Shown piece after piece: positions 11,874-20,868 of a stretch of 64,000 nucleotides of DNA; positions within the stretch are counted from its first letter, which is position 1, and every line of letters begins with the position of its first letter. The notes below the pieces were generated by a model that had not been told where the DNA came from, did no database searches, and worked only from the letters and a program-made list of their open reading frames with translations. This DNA is from Palaemon carinicauda (lineage: Eukaryota; Arthropoda; Malacostraca; Decapoda; Palaemonidae). The stretch lies in NCBI RefSeq assembly GCF_036898095.1, contig NC_090739.1:60514401-60578400 (forward strand). The letters run 5' to 3'. The position numbers were made by a program, and so were the translations under genes.

Positions 11874-12462
11874 TATTTACTGAAAGCTTTTAATATCATT
11901 ATTCATCACTTTCATCTTGTGCGTTTAATGCCTTCGTTTGTTTATTACGATCGAAGATGGAGCGTACAGTAAACGAATGGAAGGTTTCCGTTTCAGGCGG
12001 CGTCATAAAGAAAAACATTATATAAATGGCATTCATTTCATTTATTTGGAAGTCCTAAGAAAAATTAAGTAAAACATTGGTAATAACAAAATCAATATAA
12101 TCGATGCACAAACTAACCTATACACAGATGTGTAAATGCGTTTATTTCTTCATTATGATCAGAGATAAACGTAAACAAAACATTGGTTGTCATTTTTTAT
12201 CGTGCTTTTTGGCGTGTTTAGGAAACCCATGATATAAAATCGACTTTAATATTTGTGCTTGTTTTAGTTTAGGGTACTGTAGTACATGTGTTCTGTACAT
12301 TAAAGGGTAGTTTGTTAACAGTACTATGTAAAGGGAAGGTTTTAAAAGTCTGAATATACATGTTAAATAAATACGTAAATATGGTGTCCCTACTTCGCGG
12401 AATTTCAGCTATCGCGGTCGGGTTTGGAACCTATCTACCGTGATAAACGAGGGTTCACTGTA

Positions 12463-12746
12463 CTATCTTCTTCTAATGGTATCTGGTGAAAGCCTTTAAG
12501 TAAGTCCAAACTGGTAAAATATTTGTTCTGACCTAGCAAAGATAAAATATCGTCAGTACATGGCACTGGGAATCGATTAGGGATCGTTTCCTCATTTAAG
12601 CGACGGAAGTCTACACAGATACGCCATGTTCGATCTTTTTTCGGTACAACTATTAATGGAAAATTATAAGGGCTGTTTGATTTCCTAATGACTCCTTCTT
12701 CTAGCATTTTACCTATTTCATCATTTATCTCATTCTGGAATTTCAT
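12463..12746 (-). pseudogene. Reverse transcriptase, upstream half
   Basis: Fingers and early palm of Gypsy RT: an EVIRKSNSPYNFPLIVV-like motif, KKDRTWRICVDFRRLNEET and YFTSLDLLKGFHQIPLEE, where the D of SLDL is the first catalytic aspartate. The frame runs up to the TA at 12461-12462, where A1 is inserted. It continues at 7910 with FLRMPFG. Confidence 0.9.
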
Positions 12747-12805
12747 AGGGAGTCTGTTCTATGACATCCGTTTTACCTAAGGATCCATCCGTAGTGGAGA
12801 AAACA

Positions 12806-13772
12806 TCATGATATTAAAAGATCAAAAAATTTCTGCTGAATTTCCTCTTCTTGAATGTCTTTATTGATTTTATTTTTTATAGATTGCAAAAGTGATGCAT
12901 CCGCAACTGATTGAGCGTGATTGATCTCAGCGACGGTAAGAATGCGATGTTTATAGACTTCCACATCCAAGATATGTTGATTTTTGTGGATTACTAAAGT
13001 GGTATTCAAATGATTACAGACTTCAATATTACATTGTTGTTGTGAGGCGACTGTATAAATAGCTTGTGTGACGGACAATCCGTTAGTTTTCAGTGTCGAA
13101 AAGGATTAATATTTCAGATCCTGGCAAAGTTTTCTTTACACTATTATATTTCGAAGATACATTTGGCTCGATAGATTGTGTGCAAGATGATGTTACGGGT
13201 GAACGAGAATTCTGTTGGGTCGCGTATATTATTTCTTGATTCATGAGACAAATGATAGGTTCTTCAAAGTACGTTACTGTTTTATTTGTCGTCTCCTTTT
13301 TATCCAAAACTGATTTTAAGGTATTAGAGGACTTATAGAATTTTCCTTTGATATACACGCCGTGTTTGGCAGGGGCTAAGATAATGTTTTGAGTGCCCAT
13401 AGATGGGTATCCTATAATTACAGCTGGATACATATCAATGTTTTGTACAACAATAAAGGTATCGGCAAACGTGCACTTACCTACCTTGTACTGAACATGA
13501 GTTATTCCTATTACATTTAATTCATTATTTCCTATACCCGAGAGCCTTACTCCGGACTTCTCTATAGGGAAGTTCGAAAATAACAAGTGATGAGTCCTCA
13601 AATCCATGATATTACGTGGACTACCAGAGTCAAAAAATAATGTGAAGGATCGGTGTTCTAAATTTACAGCATATAATGTTGGTCTTAACTCATTTTGGCT
13701 TATTATTGCGTGAATTTGTTGCAAATCTACGGGAACCTGCACTGATTTATTGGATTCGGCCGTGAGTTTCAT
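12806..13772 (-). pseudogene. Retroviral-type aspartic protease and linker of pol
   Basis: The 13772-13083 piece contains LFFDSGSPRNIMD with the DSG catalytic triad of a retropepsin-like protease, then a GITHVQY/FIVVQ beta region and AVIIGYPSMG, the position of the usual hydrophobic-hydrophobic-G motif (ILGxD-like) near its end. The 13078-12806 piece continues in the same region after a stop at about 13081 and has a basic-acidic helical segment (KNKINKDIQEEEIQQ), as seen just before RT in Gypsy pols. The product would cleave gag-pol. The stop and frame breaks disable it. Confidence 0.8.
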
Positions 13773-13882
13773 AGGAAAATCTATTACCTCACAATGATCT
13801 GATAAATTATTAAATGGATTATTTGATACAAAAGATGTTGATATGAATGACCCAACATCACTCTCTCTCCCATTGGAGTTAA

Positions 13883-16093
13883 CTATGTGGTATTTGCTTT
13901 GCTTTGCACAATCTGAAAATTAGTCTGACCTTGCGAGTTCTGGCTAGACGGCCCAGGAGCAGAGTTACTTGAAGCACTATTTGTTTGTTTTTTATTTTGA
14001 ACTACCGTATTTCCCGTGTCATAAGACGCACCTTTTTCCACGAAAAACGCCCCCCAGAATCACCCTGCGTCTTAACACTAAGAAAAAGTTGTATAGGGGA
14101 GTTTGACACCTCAAATACCAAACTATTGACATACAAGCACTCAAACTCACGAGAGATAGAACATAAACCTACAATTATCATTCATATATTATAAATTCAT
14201 TCATTTTTATATTGCACTTCATTTAACGAAGTACAGTAGCAAATTATTTTTTTTTTTTTACTGTATTTTGGTAATCAGCTGATGACTCGCTAACCCACTT
14301 CCAGAAGTAAACATGCCAACTGGTGGTCTCGTAGCTGACGACACCATGACATAGTTGTTTATTCAGTATATATCTATTTTATCATATTTTGTTGATATTT
14401 TGTAATAAAGCAATATATTGATAATGACTTTGTTGCCTGAGTTCCGAAATACTGTAATACAAACAGACAGTTGTTGAATACGTCGTTGGGAAAAAACTTC
14501 TGTTAATTGAGTGCAGTATTACCAAGTTGGCAGAAAAGTAACTAGACTCAGAATCACATAAACAGTAGCTAAAGTATTCCACTTAAAAGAATTTATAGAT
14601 TTCTATAATCAATAACTACATTTTGTGTGAAAATTTATAGGGTATATGAGGAATTTTGGAACTATTACTAGAACTTTACATCTTTACCAAAATTTTATAA
14701 AGAACTTTTGGCAACACTGCTTTCATCATGTAAACAACACTTGAAACACCAAGCACTATGAGTAAACGTGTAGTTTTGGTGGAAACTATGACTGGCTTCG
14801 TTGTTTCTTATAAGAATATGTAATAGAGTTGGGATCATCGACATATAGCTAATAGATATTAACTAGAGCATTTCATAATACATCCTAAATAAGAAAAGTT
14901 ACTGTGCCATCAGACAATAATCATGCTAGAATTGCTGACCATGGATTTCGAAGTTTTTAAAATCCTTTTTTTTTTTTTTTTTTTTTTTTTCTAAAACTGC
15001 CTTGCTAATTTAAGGGTGCGTCTTAGCACTTGTAGTGTCTTATCACACGTGAAATACGGTACATTGCCGTTCGCCTGTTTCTTTTTATTAAACTGAGGGT
15101 TTTTCTTATTTCCATAGGGAACTGTCTGTGTATTTCTAGGATTCTGTTGTTGATTACGCGAGAAGCATCGACTATATGAATGGGTTGAACTATTATGAAT
15201 CGAACAAAATCGCGTCCTACAGTCTGCAATCAAGTGACCTTGACGTTTGCAATTATAACACGTCATCTCTGCAGCTTGATTATTATTAACTACGTTTACT
15301 TGTTGTAGCTTAGTTTAATTTTTGCAAAAACTTGAGTAAGCAAGGGATCAAGGTCAGTACACTTATACATGTGTTTCTTTATCTGTTTATATACATCCAA
15401 TTCCGTAGCTTCGGGCGTTAACTTTATATCAAAACACCGCACTAAAGCCTCAGGCAACATAATTGTCATGCAAGTTAAATACATTAGTCGTAAGAAATCT
15501 TTCATGGCGATGTTATCTCCTGTAACCCATGTAGAATTGCCTAAAATATCCTGATATTCATTCAGCCTGTCGGCAATGAGAGCCACCCGTTCTATAACAT
15601 TAAGCTGAGTCATAGAGGCTTGATTAAGCGTATTTCTTGATGTCAAAACTACGTCTAAAGCTTCCTCACCACCATATATTGCACGTAGCCCAACTTTGAA
15701 ATCGTCCCATGTAACTGCCTCTTGAAAAGAGAGACCCCTAAGATACGCGCTTGCATCTCCTTTAGCAAAATCTATGAAACTTTTAGCTTTTTATAATTGT
15801 ACAGATGGGTCTGTAATGCGTTTTGCGTTTAAATGAGCATTTACTGACGAGATCCATGACTCGACATTCTGAGGTAAGAACCCATTGACCCGACCTTGAA
15901 AAGGAAGGATAGCTGATCTAGCACTAACTAGAGTAACAACGGGACTAGGGGTACTGGGTGTGGGGTTACTGGGTCCGGGAGTCCCAGGTGCCGACATGTT
16001 TACTTTAACTTTTTTTCTATCACTACGATTCCTTGCGATCCTATCAAAATCTCTATATGAATACAGATGTCCACTGCGTAAACTCATATGCAC
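13883..16093 (-). pseudogene. gag with CCHC zinc knuckle, interrupted by element C
   Basis: Starts near 16093 (MHMSLRSGHLYS), with a proline/threonine-rich segment then a capsid-like region (WISSVNAHLNAK). A TAA near 15790 and a frame break near 15300 interrupt it. The capsid continues in 15646-15296 (NSTWVTGDNIAMKDFLRLM), then 15266-14991 carries the nucleocapsid knuckle CYNCKRQGHLIADC, a perfect C-x2-C-x4-H-x4-C. Transposon C is inserted at a TA right after the Asn/Lys-rich tail (KKKQANGN). Reading past C, the frame continues through an SNSQGQ-like low-complexity tail to a TAG at 13883-13885. Confidence 0.88.
14005..15059. mobile_element. C: non-autonomous Tigger-like element inserted in gag
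   Basis: 1055 bp between TA dinucleotides at 14003-14004 and 15060-15061. Inverted termini: left CCGTATTTCCCGTGTCATAA, right reads CCGTATTTCACGTGTGATAA on the other strand. Inside the ends, a second word (ATAAGACGCACC, with GGTGCGTCTTAGCAC at the right) extends the inverted similarity. Contains a T homopolymer at about 14967-14990 and no credible transposase. The termini resemble those of element D (45096-46314), so C and D belong to related families. Confidence 0.87.
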
Positions 16094-16381
16094 TATACAA
16101 TAAAGATATGTTGCAGATTATAACAAAGTCCCCCAAAATGATGATATCAGGACAGTTAATGTGACAAAGATATTTCCCGAAAACTTCTGAAAGAAAACGT
16201 AATTAGCACAAAGAGAATTCGTAGTTCAATATAGATTCCTTTAATAAAGGAAAATTAAGATTGCACATAACTCACCCCAGCAATAATGGACGATACACTT
16301 CACTGCAAAAAACTGAATGAATAAAGGATGTACTTAGCTTTAGTATATATGGGTGAAGAAATGTTGATCCGATGACATCCG

Positions 16382-16535
<154 letters not shown>

Positions 16536-16801
16536 TTTTGCAAGAGTTTAGCTGGGTGATGACCTTCAACTTGGCTTCTCGATGTGATTTTTGAATGTTT
16601 GTGATGAAAGTCTTTCATTAAATGTTGATACTGATACTAGAATTCGTCTCGAAGGACATTTCTTCGTATTCTTAGGATGTTTACTGATGTATGTTGATTG
16701 AAGATCCTGTTCCTCAGTTTATATCTGATTTATAGCTGATATTCGATGAGTTCATTACTTCGGTAGATGTAGATACTCCTCGTAATTGTAGATTTATTAC
16801 T

Positions 16802-16955
16802 GTTGTAACCTCTGGTTGTTATAGTTGTAATCGCTGGTTGTTATAGTTGTAATCACTGGTTGATATAGTTGTAATTACTGGTTGTTATAGTTGTAATCGC
16901 TGGTTGATATAGTTGTAATTACTGGTTGTTATAGTTGTAATCGCTGCCACCAATT
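16802..16955 (-). repeat. 22-bp tandem array next to the primer-binding site
   Basis: Seven units at a strict 22-bp spacing, starting (GTTGTAA word) at 16802, 16824, 16846, 16868, 16890, 16912 and 16934. Bases vary at two or three fixed places per unit. The last unit runs directly into the primer-binding site; the CGCTG of the site is also present in several upstream units. Confidence 0.93.
16942..16952 (-). promoter_or_regulatory. Primer-binding site (tRNA-Leu type)
   Basis: On the minus strand, two bases inside the 5' LTR end, the sequence TGGTGGCAGCG is complementary to a tRNA 3' end ...CGCTGCCACCA. From memory, this matches animal tRNA-Leu (AAG/TAG type) acceptor ends ending in CGCTGCCA-CCA. 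It primes minus-strand cDNA synthesis. The position is seen; the tRNA identity is from memory. Confidence 0.8.
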
Positions 16956-17451
16956 GTTATTGTGAGAATGTTATACGCACACATCGTGGTTCATTTCATA
17001 TCTCTTCAATGTGGTATAGAATTATTAGACTTGTAGGTTACTTCTTAAAGTAAGTCAAAGTTTAAGTTAACTTTAAACAATTTATTGTTAGCTCCATCAC
17101 TGGAGTATGGATGGTTTGGTCGGATGACCATTCCGTAAGAAAAGATGAATAGAACTGATTTACAATAAGCTCGCGTCGATAACGTAGTATTAGTTATCTC
17201 AGCGTTTATTACAAATACAAAGACAATATGATCATGCAGCCTTATATCCGGAAGTCAGGTGGTTCCGGTAGGGATCAATAGGTCAACTGTTTCTTACGGG
17301 AGGCTTGTGTCATGTTTACAAGACATAAATAAATGTTTACCTATGCAACGCTTTAGCTTAGTCTATTTTCACATCCTGTTATGGCTGTCGTCACACACTC
17401 CCAACTCTCCAATGATCCCTTGGGTCATGGGTTTATAATGTATACATTACA
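16955..17451 (-). repeat. 5' LTR (element orientation)
   Basis: 497 bp, paired with 2496-2990. Ends TG...CA on the + strand and is followed by AATA at 17452-17455. It would contain the promoter of the element; no confident TATA box was singled out. Its outer end is only about 300 bp from the XPO7 exon acceptor. Confidence 0.93.
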
Positions 17452-17754
17452 AATATACTAGTTATTGTAAACAAATATCCAACCTTCCTAGGTCCATATT
17501 CTTCATGTTAAAAGGGTAAGACCTTAAAAAGAAATGGCTGCATTGATTGTAGTTGCTGTATGAGTAGCCACACCTTGTCCCTATTATTGTTTTTTTTTCA
17601 CGCTGAAACCATGTATCTGGAAGCAGCTTTGGGACAAACAAAAGGATTAATAAAAGTACTGTATCTGTAAAGGGTTTGTATTAATAATTTTTTTGTATAT
17701 TTAAACCAGTCTTGTTAATTGGTATTGATAAGTGTTTTTTTTTTTTTTTTTCAG

Positions 17755-17964
17755 AGTACTGCAGCTAATGAACCTCACTGATTCCTGCCTGCCCCAAGGA
17801 GGCTGTGAACGCCTTGAAGTGGCTACTATATCATTTTTCGAGCAATTTAGAAAAATATACGTAGGTGACCAAGTACACAAGACATCGAAGTTTTACCGTC
17901 GTCTGTCGGAAATTTTAGGACTTAATGATGAATCTATGGTTTTAGCTGTGTTCGTTAGAAAGAT
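17755..17964 (+). CDS. XPO7: Exportin-7 (XPO7 / RanBP16) internal exon
   Basis: A 210-bp exon preceded by a long T tract and CAG acceptor (17737-17754) and followed by a GTAAGT donor at 17965. It begins with the last base of an Arg codon and ends with two bases of a codon (AT). The 69 whole codons read [45 protein letters not shown] and AVFVRK, nearly identical to the middle of vertebrate XPO7 ([45 protein letters not shown]). XPO7 is a Ran-GTP-dependent karyopherin of the importin-beta family that moves cargo across the nuclear pore; this part is HEAT-repeat helix. No neighbouring XPO7 exon was found in the window, so both flanking introns appear to be many kilobases long and full of transposons. 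Open, conserved and spliced, so probably functional. Confidence 0.94.
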
Positions 17965-19175
17965 GTAAGTACAGTACATTAGTTTCTTATAATGTAAGTA
18001 GTATTTTTTTGACATTTGACAAAGACATTTAAATCAACCTGGTCTGTGTGTGAAGGAGTGAATACGAGTCATTACCCAGGGTTCTCTTTTTTGAGATGCA
18101 TTGGAGGCTTACAGATATCTTGGAGTATGGTAAAAATATTCTAAAAATAAGTTTACAACATTGATAAAATTTTATATAAATCCTGTCATTTTGTTGCTTG
18201 GTATTCTTTTTATTATTACCTCCTCCAGCAAAATTGATAGGTTTTTTGCCACTGTTTGTTTGTTTGGGAACAACTTCCTGGCTATAATTTTACACAGTAG
18301 GGAAACTTTCAGGAATTACTCGTTATTTTGAGACATGGGAGTGATAAAGTCAAGGTCGAGCAAAAGGTTGACGAAATCTCCACCTAAGGCAAGCTAGTTT
18401 CTAGAAATAAGCTGCTGTTTAGAGGTCTGCACTCTGTGTACTTTTCTAGTATTCAAGTTTTTATTTAGGGAGCATGCTTGTCGCTTTAAGGTCATGTAAT
18501 GCTTGAAAACCATACAGTAAATACATAAAGAAATGGAAACGACATGGTATATAGTATGTCATTTTTATCTGTGGATAATAAGCGAGGCCCTAGACTCAAG
18601 ACATTACGAAATATTTATACACATGTATAGAAATTATATATTTTTTTAAATGTTACAGGACTGTACTGTACTGTCTAGTAACAAAGTATGGTTTAGTAGA
18701 GTAGAGAGAGATAGAGCATAATTGAACTACATGATATGCAGATATTTCAGCATTTTGGTCAGAACAGGAGTGACACCTCTAGAATAAAGTGCACTATTTA
18801 ACCTCATGTAAACAAAACTTTTAAATACATGGTGGGTGGTATAGTTTGAAGACAAAGCAGCGTAGGATTATGAAAACTTATATAAACCACACAGTTAGCT
18901 AATTGAGTGAGAGTGCAAGAGATTAAAAAGATTAAAGATAAAGAATTTGAAATGAGTGTCTATTGGTTTAAGACCAAAAAGAAGTGTACAGTCACCTCTC
19001 CTTATTTGCTTGGGTTAGGTAACATAGACGCGAAGAGTGATAATCCACGAATACTTCCTACCCTAGGGTGGGATAACACCTAACCCTACCATCTCGCAGG
19101 TCATTGCCTACTTGCAGTCGATTAACACTTTAAGTACTGCCCAATATAGTTTTTACTTGTTTTATATCACAATAT
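17965..19175 (+). other. XPO7 intron, no further gene seen
   Basis: AT-rich intron sequence after the donor. I found no second XPO7 exon (looked for codons of the conserved ITNLKYWGRCEP continuation). A block near 18994 (CAGTCACCTCTCCTTATTTG) looks like one end of another Tigger-like element, without a visible partner. The 300 bp on the other side of the exon (17456-17754) also holds only intron. Confidence 0.6.
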
Positions 19176-19674
19176 AAGTATTGTGTTGATGAATGAACAC
19201 ATTTCACCAAGTATACAGTACATGTGTGCACATGTACTTTACACGGTAAGGCTATGGTACAGTACAGTATGTAACAATACAGTAGTCATTGGGACAATTG
19301 TAACAAAAAAAAAATTGTTCCCATCTAGTACAACACTTGCTCATACTTAAGTGTATATAACTTGAATATGTGTATGGTTTTATCACTACAGTACAGCTTA
19401 AACTGTGCTGTAAATGTTAGCTGTGCGTCCAGTACACAAGCAGCAAATGCAATAAGTATTGTGTTATTGATTGAACACACAGCAACAAGTATACAGTACA
19501 TGAGCACACGTGTACACGCACTTTACACGGTAAGGCTACGGTACAGTACAGTGCGTAACAATACAGTAGTCATCGGGACACTTGTAACAACAAAAAACTG
19601 TTGTTCCTATCTAATATAACACTTGCTCTTACTTTAGTGTATATAACTTTAATATATGTACAGTACCATCATTA
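19176..19674. repeat. 278-bp tandem duplication, second unit split by A2
   Basis: Unit 1 starts at 19176 (AAGTATTGTGTT) and unit 2 at 19454 with the same word; matching landmarks recur at about 278 bp (for example the TTTACACGGTAAGGCTA word). Unit 2 stops at the TA at 19675-19676 where transposon A2 begins and resumes on the far side at 26116-26171 (GTACAGTTTAACTGTGCTG matches 19391 onward of unit 1). Both units include an antisense scrap of Tigger transposase (codons for a PVYWMH-like motif). Confidence 0.85.
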
Positions 19675-20358
19675 TACAGTGAACCCTCGTTTATCGCGGT
19701 AGATAGGTTCCAGACCCGGCCGCGATAGGTGAAATTCCGCGAAGTAGTAACATCATATTTACCTATTTATTTAACATGTATATTCGGACTTTTAAAACCT
19801 TCCCTTGTACGTAGTACTTTTAACAAACTACCCTTTAATGTACAGAACACTTAATGCATGTACTACAGCACCCTAAACTAAAACAGGCACAAATATTAAA
19901 GGCGATTTTATATCATGCGTTTCCTAAACACCTAAAAAGCACGATAAAAAATGGCAACCAATGTTTTGTTTACGTTCATCTCTGATCATAATGAAGAAAC
20001 AAACTCATTTAGTGTACACATATATGTATAGGTTAGTTTTTGCATCGATTATATTGATTATACAGTATGTTGATTTTTTTATTACCAATGTTTTACTTTA
20101 TTTTTCTTAGGACTTCCAAATGAAATGTTTTTCTTTCTGACGCCGCCTGAAACGACGGCGTCATAAAGTACTGTACGCTCAGTAAACAACCATGCTCAGA
20201 ACAAAGAAGGCATTTAACGCGCATGATGAAAGTGATAAATAATGATATTTACAGTAAAAGCATTTACAAAATATGTTATTAGAACAAATATAATTTACCG
20301 TATCTATATAAAATCATACAGTACATACTGTACGTAGCAAAGCAGGAAAACAATTTAC

Positions 20359-20416
20359 GAGAGAGAGAGAGAGAGCGAGAGAGCGAGAGAGAGAGAGAGC
20401 GAGAGAGAGAGAGAGC

Positions 20417-20447
<31 letters not shown>

Positions 20448-20580
20448 CGAGAGAGAGAGAGCGAGAGAGAGAGAGCGAGAGAGAGAGCGCGAGAGCGAGA
20501 GAGCGAGAGCGAGAGAGCGAGAGAGCGAGAGAGCGAGAGCGAGAGCGAGAGAGCGAGAGAGAGAGAGAGAGAGAGAGAGA
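20359..20580. repeat. GA tract with regular GAGC interruptions
   Basis: About 220 bp of GA repeats punctuated by GC (GAGAGC words) at irregular 6-18 bp intervals. The A3 equivalent is an uninterrupted 80-bp TC tract and the A1 equivalent a 50-bp CT tract, so this copy has expanded and acquired a second motif. Confidence 0.95.
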
Positions 20581-20868
20581 TTGTTTTACGTACGTAAATG
20601 TAAATTTTAAACAAAAAAAATATGATAGGTTACAACATGTAGACTTTTAAAACCTTCCCTTTAACTTAATGCATACAGTACTAAACTATAAAACAGGCAC
20701 AAATATTAGAATGTGAGAATATTAAAGTAAAAAATAAAGATTGTTACTGTACTCACTACGAAAGAAGTTCAAGAAAAACTTGAATGATGATGGCGATGAA
20801 TTTGCTGCACAGTAGAAATGATGATGATGAAGCTGATGATGTGTTCTACTGTGCATCCAGGTAGTATT

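Larger units (their letters stand above)
7913..12460 (+). mobile_element. A1: deleted Tigger-like (pogo superfamily) element, family A
   Basis: Flanked by TA dinucleotides (7911-7912 and 12461-12462), the target-site duplication of the Tc1/mariner-pogo group. Terminal inverted repeats begin CAGTGA(A/G)CCCT at both ends, with short CGCGG words repeated inward (the left end has TTCGCGG repeats, the right end TATCGCGG types). Excluding nested B1 (8779-11873) it is about 1.45 kb and lacks the transposase found in relatives A2 and A3. The deletion joins the DNA upstream of the start codon to the 3' region just before the CT tract. It is therefore a non-autonomous derivative. It interrupts the RT of the LTR element. 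Confidence 0.9.

Noticed and set aside
16942..16952. tRNA gene at the primer-binding site
   Set aside because: Only the 11-base complement of a tRNA 3' end is present; no cloverleaf could be drawn around it. No other tRNA or rRNA was recognised anywhere.
16802..16955. Regular 22-bp repeats as a CRISPR-like array
   Set aside because: Units are directly adjacent without spacers and lie in a retrotransposon leader in an animal genome.
18994..19030. Possible transposon end (CAGTCACCTCTCC)
   Set aside because: No matching inverted end or TA pair was found nearby, so mentioned only as a possibility.
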